From NCBI GenBank assembly GCA_028554755.1, contig JAPTOF010000009.1, positions 1,654,501 through 1,718,500 of the forward strand: a stretch of 64,000 bases of DNA, in the 5' to 3' direction. The notes below the pieces were generated by a model, which was given only the letters and a program-made list of their open reading frames with translations, did no database searches and was not told the DNA's origin. The first letter of the stretch is position 1. Each line of letters starts with the position of its first letter. Positions 30,580 to 42,340 of the stretch are shown here, one piece after another. Made by a program: the position numbers and the translations under genes. Source of the DNA: Cordia subcordata. Lineage: Eukaryota; Streptophyta; Magnoliopsida; Boraginales; Cordiaceae.

Positions 30580-31976
30580 AGATAAGTTGGTGATTGCCTG
30601 GCTAAAGGTCTGATGGTTAGCGCTACTAGGAGGCATCCTAGGTTAAATTTTGCAATTTTTCACTTGGTTCAGTTTCCTTTCTTTTTGTTTTCTTTCTTTT
30701 TCTTTCACCCACACCAAATTGTTGAATCTAAATCCTTTATCCCATAAGATACACCATTGCTTTTTATTGCACATGCCAATGCTACTTTGTATATACTAGC
30801 CTTGTTTTCTTTATGAGTGTTAATGGTTTATAAGTCACAGGGTTGGTAGTATGGTGATTTATCATTGGCAAGGAGAACTTTGAAGACAATGCAAGATTGT
30901 ATCTATTCTTTCTCTACTTGGTCCTTATGTTTCTAGCCTATCCCCACTACCCTTACTTGCTTTATAAAGTGATTTGCTTGTTTATATGCTTTACTCTATT
31001 TGCTTGAGGACAAGCAAAGTCTAGGTTTTGGGTTGTGGGGGTTTGGTCTTATTGTTTTATGTTTTCTTAAAGTAGAATGCATTATATGTGTAAAAATGAT
31101 AAATTTTTTTTGATTTTGATGCATATAGAGTTGCTTATTTCTTGGTTAATAGGTATGTTGGCTTTTGTGATTGACTCAATCGATTGGTTAATATGAGTTG
31201 CATTGTGGGAAAGTAAATGGAGTGGATTAAAAATCGGGTCTTGTAGAGGATGCCTTTGAAAGTTGTAGGGAGTGCAGACCTTTAAGAATGCCCCTTATAG
31301 CCATCTTATGTATTGATAGGAAAAAGTGAAGAAAAAAAGGTTGTGGATGTGAGTGCCCCTTCCTTGATTGGTTCTTTTCTAATATGCGTTAGCCTTTTTT
31401 TTTTTCTTTTCTTGTAATGCAATTCAAAGTATGAAAAATCCAAAAAAGTTGAAAAAGGCAAAAATGGTGCAAAAAGATCAAAATGTTGAAAAATTGAAAA
31501 AGAAAATGGAAAAGAGAAAAATCCTAAGGCATCAAAAAGTTTTGTAAATAAGTGCATAAGTGACACAATGTCAACATAACACAAGTTGTCCTCTTTGTAT
31601 ATATATGAATAAGGTGTTTATAAGCTAATATATTTGTTTATTCTCTCTTCTCGTCTTTGAGGCTTTGTGCGTGCTAGGGAGGCCATGTTAGTTGAGGGGG
31701 CATGAAATATCAACCTCCAGTGTGCATGAGTTAGAATTCTAGGCTTGTGGCAATTTGGCTACTTGAGAAGTTCCTGTGACGTTTGAGGCCATTTATGTGT
31801 ACAAAGAGGATCCAAAGAGACTTGGGGATCTCTCCATAATAGGAATTCCCCTTTTATGCTTCTTAGACAAGCCTTGATATTGAGTCAATCCTTTGGGTAA
31901 CTCTTTGCATCGGCTTTAGAAATAAACTTAAGTTTGGGCTTGCTTACGAACAAGCAAGGAGAAGGTTTGAGGGTAT
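30580..31976 (+). other. Element B 3' untranslated region
   Basis: Same plan as in A: CTAGG hairpin (30626-30641), internal hairpin TTTGCTTG-AGGA-CAAGCAAA (30999-31018) with G-rich tract, A-rich tract (about 31435-31520), and hairpin plus polypurine tract (31939-31976). The second hairpin has CTTGCTTA-CGAA-CAAGCAAG, one pair lost. No coding frame; the minus-strand frame at 31306-31584 crosses the A-rich tract and is low-complexity. Confidence 0.72.
31939..31976 (+). other. Hairpin and polypurine tract of element B
   Basis: Seven of eight stem pairs kept, followed by 'gagaaggtttgagggtat' up to the LTR start at 31977. Confidence 0.72.
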
Positions 31977-33846
31977 TGATGTGTTTTTTGCTTTTGTTTT
32001 TTTTTTTTGTGTTTGCATTGTTGTTTGTCTATATTTTAGAGGTTTATTGAGCTTAAATAGTTGCATTAGTATAGTACTTATGCTAGATATATGGTTAAGC
32101 ATACACAATTATACATAGTTGAGTTTAAAAGGTAAATGCTACACTAATGGCTTGTTTGGATATCATAGGTGATATTGAGGATTGTTTAGAGATCAACGAA
32201 GATGGAGATGTTTTGGGCAAGGATTGAAAGTATAATTGAAGATGAAACGTGGAAGAAAATCATGTTGGGAAGCTTCCAGACAAAGGCCAAAGCAATCGAA
32301 AGCAAAACAGAGCTAAAACGAAGCCAAAAGAAAGCAAATCGGCACTATCTGAACACTAGCTTCAGAGTACCAGTGCATCCCCTCTCTATTCCACCAAAAA
32401 TAAAGAGCAAGGTTCTCTTATAAGAAAAAAGGTCCCTTGGCACTGGTGCACCAGTTAGTGTTCCGGTAGTTTTAGAAAATTGGCTATATAAGCCCGCTTT
32501 TGGCCATTTTATGCAACAACAAGATATATACTTTCACACCCATTTCCCAAACCCTATTTCCTCTCATCACCCACTTCCAACACACAAACTAACACACACT
32601 CCACTTAGAATCAAGTTGATTTTGAAGGATTCAAACATCATTTTGTGAAGATTTGCTCAAGTTCGTAAAGAATCAAGCAAGGATAGAAAGGGAGCTTTCT
32701 CAACCCTCTTTCATTCTCTTTTATTGTATGCTTGAGTAAATGGATTAGTGACTAAACTTGTGTAATGAGTTGATTTTCATACTCTTTGCTATAGGATTCC
32801 ATTGTCTTATATATATGTATACTTTGTTCTTATTTTGAAAAACTTTATATCACTTCATGTCCATGTGTTTCGTATAATGCTTGAATGAGTTATATGTATA
32901 TGGATTGAGTTTTATTTAATATAGAACACTTCTAATCCTTAGATTATGCATATCTATATGTGTCATTATTTATAATATGAAGTGGGTTGGCTTTATTCAT
33001 GTCTATGTAAGTCCAAAACATGCCTTATAGTGAATATATATGCTCAAATATTACTACATGTTAATGCTTAAATGTTTCCAATGTCGTAAATCAAACTTGA
33101 TAGTGTTTGTATTGTGGATAGGATGTCATATTCATATGCCTTACCTAAGAATATGTAGGACTGTGCCTATTAGGTATCAATCCGCTTTAGTGTCCCTAGA
33201 ATGACGGTGCATAAGCTAGGATCGAGTCCCCTTTAGCTTTAAATTCAGCTAATAGAAGTCTGGATAGGCTTAATAGACCCCTCTAGGTCTTAGCTTTAAA
33301 TCGAGCTAATGGTTTAGGAACTACGGTAGGATCGTTCTAGGGCACCTAGGTAGCTTTCTAGTCCCTCCTATGGCCTTAGGTACATAAGGACCACGTCGTA
33401 GCTCAAAGTGGGCACACTTGAGGACGGACTCGCTCCGAGTCCTAGGGTGTAATTTGGACACTAGTTAGTTCCTTAGTATTAGAAGTCGTGTTTAATAAGT
33501 CAATCCTCGAATCCCGTAGCAAAGAGGTAGAAAGTCACCCGTCCACAAGTATAGGTTACCCTACCACCTTCCCATTGGTTTAATCCATTAGATTAACTTG
33601 GTTCTTACTTTACCTTTCTAGTATCCATTATGTAGTCTCTTCATTCCCCTCCTAGCCCCCTAAAATCCAAAAGCACAAAATGATGTCTAGTTTAGGTTTC
33701 TTTTTAAGCTTCCATTAGAACGCACTAGCTTAGGATTTTACCCTACCTTGAGCCTCCCTATGGTTCAGAACCCGCATTAGTACCCTTTATTGCACGATTC
33801 GTACACTTGCAGAACCTTTAAGGGCTTGCACCTTCAAGGGCACACA
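31977..33846 (+). repeat. Element B 3' LTR
   Basis: TGATGTGTTTTTTGC start with a T run, then the same order of features as the 5' LTR: TATA box 32484-32492, twin hairpins near 33233-33310, the conserved 'cataaggaccacgtcgtagct' block near 33385. It ends near 'agggcacaca' where C's protease resumes. Small frame 32202-32423 is not a gene. Confidence 0.82.
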
Positions 33847-34226
33847 TTGGCAGTCTAGCTGATATGCTGTACTATAAAGTATTTGAACACTTGAAGCTTG
33901 ATCGAGCCATACTCGCTCCATTCAAGCACTAGCTGGTCAACTTCTCTAGAAATGAGGTTTAGGTCGAAGGGTTGATCAATCTCCCTCTTAGCGTTGGGGA
34001 TAGAGATAGGTATATTGATCTCCTTATAGATATTGTGGTGGTAAACTACCCTAGCAACATCAATGAGATCATTAGAAAGGTTACCCTCAACAAATTGGGG
34101 GCCATAGTATCAACTTATCACCAGATGATGAAGTTCCCTACTAAAGATAGAGTAATTATTGTTAAAGGAAATCAGCATGATGCCATAGCATGCTATGCTA
34201 CAGCATTAAAGCCAAAAGATGACTAG
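33847..34226 (+). pseudogene. Element C protease, C-terminal part
   Basis: Resumes C after B: 'GSLADMLYYKVFEHLKLDRA' (the SSAD-type active site and following helix), 'LVNFSRNEV', 'VEGLINLPLSVGD', then an open stretch 33972-34226 with 'TLNKLGAIVSTYHQMMKFPT' that is standard for Tat proteases. Frame breaks: a stop at about 33930 and one after 'VEG'-preceding codon. Confidence 0.72.
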
Positions 34227-35727
34227 AAAAAGATCAAGAATATGATGGTGGAATTGCTCGAAGCTGATCCCTGGGGGGAAGCCCAGTTGAAGAGCTTGAG
34301 ACTTTTGAAATTGGGCAATTTGACAAAAAAATTACATCAGAGTCGAGTGGACTGAGGAAATCTGACAAGGTATTCCCTAATTCTTATCTTTAAATTTTAA
34401 GATATTTGCATAGGATCCAACTGATATGATAGGGGTAGATCGAAAAATTATCGAGCATCATTTGAACTTCGACCTTGCCTATAGACTAGTCTAACAAAAA
34501 CACCGACCATTCAGCGCTGAGAAAAATCAAGCCATCCATGAACAAGTGGAAAAACTGTTAAAAGCAGGCCATATTTAGGAAATAAAATACCCAACATGAG
34601 CTTCTAATGTGGTAATGGTCAAAAAGGCTAATGAGAAGTGGAGACTTTGCATAGACTTCACTAATCTAAACAATGCATATCCAAAAGACAGCTTCCCACT
34701 ACCCAAAATTGACTAGCCAGTTGACTCGACTAAAAGATTCGAAATGCTATCATTTATGGATGCCTTTTTGGGCTACAACCGAATAAAAATGGCACCAGCA
34801 TATTAGCCACACACTACTTTCATCACTAACCGAGGACTCTACTATTACAAAGTTATGCCCTTTGGGTTGAAAAACGCCAGGGCAACATATCAATGCATGG
34901 TCAACATGGCCTCCAAAGACCAAATTGGTTGAAACATAGAAGTCTACATTGACAACATGCTCATCAAGACCAAGTAGGCATCGAACCATATGTCCAACTT
35001 GAAAGAAGCCTTCCAAATAATAAAAAGGTTTGGCATCAAATTAAATCCTAAGAAATTCGCCTTTGATGTGCGAGCGGGAAAATTCTTGGGCTTTGTAGTG
35101 ACACACCATGAAATCAAGACTAATCCTGAGAATATTGAGGCCATACTCAATCTCAAGCCTCCCAAAACGATACAAGACGTACAATCGTTATTTAGAAAGA
35201 TTACAGTTTTGAGCTGATTCATGTTGAGATTGACAGATCAGTGTGCTCCATTCTTTAAAATTCTTCAAAATCCAAAGGATTTCAAATGGGCTCCCAAATG
35301 CCAAGATGTATTTGAAGGGATCAAGTTCTACATCATAAAGCCTCCGATCCTCACCAATGGGAGACATTGTTGCTACACTTGTCGAACTCCAACTCGATAG
35401 TGGTACTCGTCTTAATTAGAGATCTGAGTATGGCCAAAGTCTAGTCTATTATGTTAGTAGAATGCTAAAAGGAGCAAAACTTAGAGACAATAGCTTTAAA
35501 AAGCTAGCACTCGTGTTGGTAATGTCAGCCCAAAAACAGAAGCCTTATTCTGAAGCATACTTGATCATAGTAATAAGTGACCATCCTTTAAGGCAAGTGT
35601 TACACTAGCCTGACTTATTTGGCTGATTGTTGAAATGGTCAATTGAGCTTGGACAATACCACATTAATTACCAGTCAAGGACCGTAATAAAAACTTAAGC
35701 CTTAGCAAATTTTGTAGTAGAGTGTAC
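34227..35727 (+). pseudogene. pol: Element C reverse transcriptase and first RNase H
   Basis: Tat-type RT: 'RPFSAEKNQAIHEQVEKLLK' (34505-34565), 'WRLCIDFTNLNNAYPKDSFP' (34640-34700), 'FMDAFLGYNRIKMAP' (34755-34800), 'YYYKVMPFGLKNARATYQ' (34840-34890). The catalytic site reads YIDN (about 34943-34955) where YIDD is expected, so the second Asp is lost. 34990-35217 continues 'FGIKLNPKKFAFDVRAGKFLG'. The first RNase H (35290-35700) is legible only in scraps, such as 'YYVSRMLKGAK'-like text and 'VVISDHPLRQVLH', with many stops. Confidence 0.75.
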
Positions 35728-35965
35728 CTAGTCGGTGAAAGAAGTGATTGGAGAATGGACGTTAAATGTAGATATGGCATCAAGTAAAGCAAGTTCAGGA
35801 ATAGGTGTAGTGATTAGGAAACCAAATGGAATTAAGCTGAAGTATGCCATTAAGTTCAAATTCAAGACAATAAATAATGAGGCCAAGTATGAAACGTTGT
35901 TGTCGGGAATGAGATTTCTTAAAGAATTGAGGGCAAGAATAGCCAAAGCTTACACTGACTCATAG
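35728..35965 (+). pseudogene. Element C second (archaeal-type) RNase H
   Basis: An open stretch reads 'EWTLNVDMASSKASSGIGVV', 'KYAIKFKFKTINNEAKYETL' and 'LLSGMRFLKELRARI'. The D of 'NVDMAS' and the E of 'NNEAKYE' are conserved in the archaeal-like RNase H that plant Tat elements carry after their own RNase H. This is the feature that best separates C from the Athila elements. It runs into a stop at 'YTDS'. Confidence 0.78.
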
Positions 35966-37053
35966 TTGATTGACAGATAGACCAATGAAACATTTAAGGC
36001 CAAAGATAACAAGATAAAAGCCTATAAAAAATGAGTAATTGAAACAATTACATCCTTTGAGTAGTTCTCGCTCCAGCGGATACCGAGCTAAAGCCGATAT
36101 GCTGTCAAAAATAGCATCCGTCTTAAAGACAAAGAGGTGATTAACATCGAAAGAGTCATAGGTCCCACAGTAAGCATTTCACTTATAATCATCGTTGATA
36201 AAATAGACTGGAAGCACCTGATAGTGCAATATTTACAAAATGGCACCTTGCTAGATGACGATCGAGAGGCTTCGAAGGTGTGAATAGTTCATCATAGTTT
36301 ATCACTTTATAGGCACACTATCGAAGGGCCGTTGTTCAAGAGTGTGAGCAGTTCGGAAGAAGATTTCATTGTCAAAGAAAAGCATAAGGGAATGTCTGGC
36401 AATCACTTTGGAGCAAGAACTATGGCACAGAAAGTTATCCGTCAAGGATATTTTTGGCCCAACATTGTGAAGACAGCCAAAGAGATTGTTGCAAAATGTG
36501 ACCCGCGCCAGAGGAACGCTAACTTCCTGCATATGGCACACAAGCCCTTGGTTGTTCACCAAATAAGGGCTTGAAATTATCGGTCAAATGCCCATCGAGA
36601 AAGCACAACAAAATTTGCATATGTGGTAGTTGGTTACTTCACAAAGTGGATCAAGATTGAAACAGTAGCAATAATAACCAATAAAGTTGCGAGGGATTTT
36701 GTTTGGAAGAAAAATATATGTTGATGTGGCATACCAAGGACTATCATTACTGATCATAGGAAATAGTTTGATTCCAGATACTTCTGAGAGAGAATTGGCG
36801 AGTTGAAAATCGATTTGTGCTTCTCCTCAGAGGCACACCCTCAAATGAATAGGCAAGTAGAGGTAATAAATCGAGCCATAGTAAATGCACTAAAACTGAA
36901 GCTTGAAGGTGCAAAAGGATTATCGCTAGAGGTCTTACCAGAAGTTCTATGGGCCTATTGGACAACCATCCATAGTAGTACTGGGGAAACCCTGTTCAAA
37001 ATGACCTACAGGTCGGAAGCGGTAATCTCGATCGAGATTCTATCCCCGTTCTA
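35966..37053 (+). pseudogene. pol: Element C integrase, truncated
   Basis: After a degraded linker, the zinc-binding region is open at 36332-36574 ('GNHFGARTMAQKVIRQGYFW', 'PNIVKTAKEIVAKC'). The core follows with breaks: 'VVVGYFTKWIKIETVAIIT', 'RTIITDH' and 'AHPQMNRQVEVINRAIVNAL', then 'LPEVLWAYWTTIHSSTGETL' and 'FKMTYRSEAVISIEI'. The first catalytic Asp motif is lost to stops. The text changes at about 37053 into LTR sequence of element F, so the C-terminus, 3' untranslated region and 3' LTR of C are missing. Confidence 0.75.
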
Positions 37054-37402
37054 TGGAGCTCTGAAGTTGCCTCCCGTTGTGCTTGGTTTCACCTTGGTCA
37101 CCCCTTCTTTTGCTTGGCCACTTCTAAATGAATCTTTTAAGCCTTGTCCCAAACACTTTGGCTTTAATACACATCCAAAATACCACCAATCAAAGTCCAA
37201 TCATCTCTCCGAATCTCACCTAAAACAAGCAACAAATGTGCATTAGTATAGCATTTAAGTTTTAACCACAACTATGAACATGTAAACCTTAATATGCATA
37301 AGTATGACATAAATGCTATACTAATACACTAAATGAAGCTCAAAACACCGTAAAACAAGTATATATGTGCAATGCATAAGCACACACAAAACTAACACAT
37401 CA
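37054..37402 (-). mobile_element. Element F 3' LTR, first ~350 bp only
   Basis: On the minus strand it starts TGATGTGTTAGTTTTG at 37402 directly after a polypurine tract, then shows the early-LTR phrases of the Athila group ('gtattagtatagcatttatg', 'gcttgttttaggtgag'). It stops in what would be U3, against C's integrase, before any TATA box. The rest of the LTR is absent, so a deletion or rearrangement joined F to C here. Confidence 0.7.
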
Positions 37403-38600
37403 ACACCCCTAAACCTTCTCCTTGCTTGTCCCAAGTCAAGCCCAATCTTATGTTTATTTCTAAAGCCGATGCAAAGGGTTACCGAAAGGATTGACTCATT
37501 ATTATGATTAGTCGAAGAAGCACGAAGGGGGCATTCCTTTACCCAAGGGATTGACTCACTATCGTGATTAGTCTAAGAAGCATAAAGGGGGAATTCCTTT
37601 CATGGAGAAATCCCTAAGTCTCTTTGGATCCTCCCTTTACTCATAAGAGGCCTTATTCCTCATGGGAATTTCCTAAGTAGCCAATCCACCAAGCCTAGGA
37701 TTCTAACTCACGCATATGGGAGATTGATATTTCGTGGCCCCTTGACTTAATCATGGCCTCCTCAACATGGATAAATCCTCAAAGATAGCTTGTACTTAAG
37801 TTGACATTGTGTTACTTATGCACTTACTCACAAAACTTTTTAGTGCCTCTGGGTTTTTCTCTTTACCTTTTTTAACTTTTCAAATTTTTGATCTTTTTGC
37901 ACCATTTTTTCCTTTTTCAATTTTTTTTGGATTTTTCATACTTTGCATTGTATTTCAAAAAGAAAAGAAAAAGAAAGGCTAGGGCATATAAAAAAGAACC
38001 AAATAAGGAAAGGGCACTCATATTGACAACCATTTTCTTCACTTTTTCCTACCAAGCTATGGGGTGATTATAAGGGTCATTCTTAAAGGTCTTCACTCCC
38101 CGCAACTTTCAAGGGCATCCCTTCCAAAACTCAATTTTCAATCCACTCTATTCACTTCCCCATAATGCTTCTTATATTCGACAATCAATTAAGTCAATCA
38201 CAATAGCCAACACAACAATCAACCAAGAAATAAACAACTCTACATGCATCAAAATTGAAAAAAAAAAATTAACCAATTTTAAGAAGATAATGCAACTCTA
38301 CCCTAACAAAGCATAAAACAAAAGAGCTAAACTCTCACACCCCCAAACCTAAACTTTGCTTGTCCTCAAGCAAATAAAATAAGATCACATAACAAGCACT
38401 TAGGCATCATAAAACACATAAGGGTAGTAGGGGTAGGGTAGATAAGAGGGGATCAGTGGAGGGTGGATAGATACAACCTTGTTTAGCACTAAGCCATACA
38501 TGCGATGTTTTGATGATTGTGTCCATTAACTTCCTTTACAACCAATTTCAACTCAACTCAAAAGATCTACAAAGGAAATTTACAAACACAACACTAAAAG
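37403..38600 (-). other. Element F 3' untranslated region, left part
   Basis: Minus-strand equivalent of 24200-25374 in A: polypurine tract and hairpin (37403-37440; CTTGACTTG-GGA-CAAGCAAG with one bulged A), A-rich tract (about 37855-37980), internal hairpin TTTGCTTG-AGGA-CAAGCAAA (38355-38374) and the region before it. Element D is inserted at 38600. No coding frame. Confidence 0.75.
38596..38600. repeat. Target site duplication of element D, left copy (AAAAG)
   Basis: AAAAG before TGATGTGTTGTG; identical AAAAG at 58681-58685 after the 3' LTR end. Confidence 0.9.
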
Positions 38601-40225
38601 TGATGTGTTGTGTTTTTGTAGGTGTTTACCCTATCACTTGCTCAGTTTAAGAGTTGTTTTGAGCCTTAAGAGATGCATTAGTGTAGTACATATACTAGAG
38701 TTAGGCTCAAGCATAAGCAAATGTACATAGTTGAGTTTCTAAGTCAAATGCTATATTAAATGCTTAATTTTGTGCCTTAGGTGAGCTATAGGACTAAACA
38801 AAGTGTAAATGAGGATGAATGATGAAGACAGAAAAGGTACGGGTCGTGTGATAAAGGTCGAGAGTAAGAAAAAGGAAATTCAAGGTCAATTGGAGAAGCC
38901 AGTTGACCTAGAAAATATTGCCTATGGACCAGCTAGGTCGACCGACCACTCTAGAGAGGAGCCCAAAATTGCCCGTTCCAAATAGCCGGTTGACTGATTA
39001 GGTCTATCGGCCAATCCAGAATGCATCACTTTGAAAGCCAATCGAGCTAAGCAGAGGAGCGGTCAACTAGCTAAGTCTACCAACAGTGCGTATTAGCTGA
39101 TATAAAAGCTCTATTTTTAGACTTCAAGGGAGAGAATCTGGAGATTATCTATAGACCCAACACACACGCACATAAAACCCTAGCTACACCACCTCTAACA
39201 TACACATGATCACACATTCTTCACCTAGATTCAAGCCTACTTAGAGGATTCAAACACTTGCATTGAAAGCTACTCAAAGATCTTGTACAAGAATTGCTAG
39301 GATAGAAGGGAAGTCCTTTATTCTCTCTTTTAGGGTAATGGTACTTGTGTAATGGGTTGATTCTACACTTCTATATTATGGGATTTAATGGCTTAATATA
39401 TATACATATGTTATGTTCTTCTTGTTTAAATGGCTATTGTTCAATACATGTCTAGGTGTTTAATAAAATGCCTAAGAGAGTTGCATATGTATAACTTGAA
39501 GTCTATGTGCTACTAAACACCTTTAATCTATTCTATAATCATGGCTATGTGTTCATATGTAGATCTTGTGAAGCAGGTAATGCTTATATTCATATCTATG
39601 TATATGTTTGCATGCCTAGTAGTAAATATGACCTCAATATTGCACATATATTGGCTCAAAAGTGCTTTTAATGGTGTAATCCAAACATGATGATGTTTGG
39701 TAGTTGAATATGGCCCTCTATTCATGAACACCTTGGCTTAGAACATGTATGAATGTGCTAATAAGTCAAATCTCACTATAATGACCATAGAATGATGAGG
39801 CATAGTTTAAGGCTAGTTTAAATCAAGTTTCCTTTGGCTTTAAATCCAGGAAATAGGTTTTCGAGTAGATTTTGTTGACTCTAGCGACATTAGGTCATGG
39901 CTTTAAATCTAGCCAACAATTTGGGTACTAGGGTAGGTTCATTTTGGGTCACCTAGGAGGCTAGTTAGTCACACTTAAGGCCCTGTGTCATAAGGACCAT
40001 ACCGTAGCTCTAGGAGGCGCTGCCTAAGGATGAACCCCACTGAGTCCTAAGGAGAAATTTGGACACTAACTAAGCAACTTAGTTAAAGAGCAATTGCTGA
40101 TTAAGCCATCCTATGTAATCCCATAGTATTTGAGTCTAGGATTACCTGTTAACAATGGATGTCACCCTAATCCTTTCCATTTGTTAGTTCCCTTCAGATA
40201 GTTTGTTTCTATACTTTTTGTTCTT
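38601..40225 (+). repeat. Element D 5' LTR, 3' end deleted
   Basis: Matches 56826 onward from TGATGTGTTGTG through the TATA box (39099-39108), twin hairpin region (about 39834-39920) and the conserved 'cataaggaccataccgtagc' block (about 39990), to 'tttccatttgttag' near 40180. At about 40205-40235 the text passes into 'gattttagtagacttcctag', which in element A is leader sequence well beyond the primer site. The missing part covers the LTR end, primer site and leader start. Confidence 0.8.
39099..39108 (+). promoter_or_regulatory. TATA box, element D 5' LTR
   Basis: GATATAAAAG about 500 bp into the LTR; the same in the 3' LTR at about 57301-57310. Upstream lie degenerate copies of the 'ggtcgaccg' motif seen in A's U3. 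Confidence 0.55.
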
Positions 40226-40423
40226 GATTTTAGTAGACTTCCTAGGATTATGGCTTATTGGTTGTAGTCTTAGGATTGTTGAAGTTTTGGGGGTTGAAGT
40301 GGTCGGATTTCAAATAGTTTATGCATGCCTAGTAGAAGATCCCTTAGAAATCCCTTAGTTCCCTTTAATTTTGAACCCAATAGGATTGCTAGACATTTTA
40401 GGAATTGAAGAGATCTTCTTAAG

Positions 40424-42340
40424 GAGATGGTCAATCCCAATAATCCTCCTAATCCTCCCATTCCCCCAATGAATCCCATTCCACCTCATGATCACCATGG
40501 GCATCAAGCCCAAGATCATTTTAGATAAAAACCCCTTAGACCAGACGCACCCATAGATAAAGAACCCACTCTTGGGCAATTCTTCGTCCCCGAAGCCTTT
40601 GAGCCTAATTTGGCTATTCAAATTCTGGGTTTGGGAGAGACGAACTTCGAGATTAAGCTTAATATGTTGACCATGCTTTCTTTCTTCCACGTGAGAAGCA
40701 GTGAGAGTCCTCTAGAGCATATTATCGACTTTTTTTAGATGAGTTCCACCCTCTTTGTCCCCCGTTTCTCCCAAGAGGTCATAAGTCTAAGATTGTTCCC
40801 TTTTTCTCTTAATGACAAGGCTAGGGCCTGGTTGCATTCCTTACCTAATGGTTGCATTACTACATGTGCTGAGCATCAATCTAAGTCTTTTCAAAAATTC
40901 TATCCCATGGCCAAGATGGTCGACCTTAGGACTGCCATTATGACTTTCTCCCAGCATGATCTAAAATCCTTTCATAAGGCTTAGGAGAGGTTCAAAGACC
41001 TTCTTAGATAATGTCCATAACACAAGTACGGTAATCATGACCTATTACAATACTTCTTTTGAGGTTGAAAAGAACAAAATAGGATGATGGTCAATGCCAT
41101 CTCTAGTGGTGGTTTCTATCTTTTGAAACTGATTAAGGTATGGGAGAAAATGGAGTTGATGGCCAAAAATTCTTTTCAAAAATTTACTATGGAAAGGTCT
41201 AGTCATGGAGGTAACAAGAGAAGCGTTAGTAAGGTTAGAGTCTCTTTAGATTTACCCGCGAAGGTAGAGGCCTTGACAAATAAGTTAGATCAATTCATTT
41301 CCTTATCTCTTTCATCCCACAGTCATAGGACTAGTTCTGTAGGTTGTTTCTCCACCCTTTTGGTTGTTGAGATTTGTGCATTGTGTTCCGAATCATTTGA
41401 TGAGACTGTAGCTTGCTCTTTAGCATCCCAGTTTCCTGAGTTTATGAAGGAGCAAGTGTGTACTACTCAAGGTTATTCTCATGAGTACAATCCATACTCA
41501 AACACATGCAATCCAGGTTGGAGGGACAACCCAAAATTTTCTTGGAAGCAAGGTTAGCATAAATCTTCTTCTTCCTAGCCCCAAGTCCCACTCCAGCAGC
41601 GACCTCATCCTATTAATCCTCTAAGGTTTTACCGTGTCAATCAACCTAGGCTTCCTAGTGCTCCTTAACCACCAGTACTTCCTTCTCTCTCTAGTAGCCA
41701 GTCCCCGAGCAATGATATGATGAAGTTAATACAATTTTTTCAGAATCAACAACAGGTATTAGCTAGTTAGTAGTAGGAGCTAGCCGATAATAAGCAAGAG
41801 ATGGCTAGCTATAGGCAGTAGATGGCTAGGTTTGAGGCACAATTAGGGTAGATTGCCACACAATTGAGCATTAAAAACTGCAGAAAGTTGCCTTTTCAAC
41901 TAGAAATGAACCCTAGAGTCCTATTCTATTTCTCCACAGATACCACTTATCCCCTTCAAGCCCAGGTTAAGGCTGTCATCACTCTTAAGAGTTGTAGGAT
42001 AGTGGATAATAGGGTAGAAATTGACTTTGCAGTACCTACACTTAGTCGTCCTTCTGAGTCTAGAGAGCCTCATTATAGCCTTGTTGAGAGAGATTCTAGA
42101 GAGGGTCCTATTGAGAGAGTTGAGCCTATTAGAGACCATGAAGAAAGTAGTACTTCCCATCTCCATCAAGAGGGAAAAGAGCCCATTGATGATTCCCATA
42201 TGTCTAGAGGTGTTGCAAATAGAGTTCCCTTCCTATCTGCTTTAGAGAGACCCGCACCTAGTGAGGATTCTAGGTTTTTCAAGATCTTAAAGCATCTAAA
42301 GGACCTTAAGGTTAATCATCCTTTAATAGATGCAATCCTT
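40424..42340 (+). pseudogene. gag: Element D gag
   Basis: Athila gag parallel to A. Probable start ATG near 40424 ('MVNPNNPPNPPIPP'). The capsid-like core spans 40600-40990 ('EAFEPNLAIQILGLGETNFE', 'ISLRLFPFSLNDKARAWLHS', 'QKFYPMAKMVDLRTAIM'), then 41084-41557 open with 'TNKLDQFISLSLSS', 'ICALCSESFDETVACSLASQ' and 'YNPYSNTCNPGWRDNPKFSW'. A glutamine-rich stretch near 41700-41850 is longer than in A, with repeated 'QELA'-type phrases and stops. 41864-42415 covers the spacer ending 'RFFKILKHLKDLKVNHPLID'. About eight in-frame stops, mostly TAG at Gln or Trp positions. Confidence 0.8.

Larger units (their letters stand above)
11937..33846 (+). mobile_element. Element B: Ty3/gypsy Athila-type retrotransposon, split by element A and a MITE
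   Basis: Two LTRs (11937-13806 and 31977-33846) enclose gag, protease, RT, RNase H, integrase and a long 3' untranslated region. Element A sits at the gag-protease boundary (16324-27079) and a MITE in RT (28003-28468). Without these B would be about 10.7 kb. It is badly decayed: a deletion of about 0.7 kb removes the protease-RT linker, gag has a 209-bp tandem duplication, and stops and frameshifts are frequent. Its LTRs are visibly more diverged than those of A, consistent with greater age. I could not define its target duplication in C. Confidence 0.86.
9702..37053 (+). mobile_element. Element C: Ty3/gypsy Tat-type retrotransposon, split by element B
   Basis: C consists of a probable 5' LTR, primer site, gag (10207-11765) and the start of protease before B, and the rest of protease, RT, two RNase H domains and integrase after B (33847-37053). 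The join in protease is clear: 'MLVDD' before B and 'GSLADML' after it form the expected active-site region. A second, archaeal-type RNase H after the usual one is the mark of the Tat lineage. The coding region has many stops and frameshifts. The right end is missing: integrase gives way at about 37053 to a piece of element F's LTR. Confidence 0.78.
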
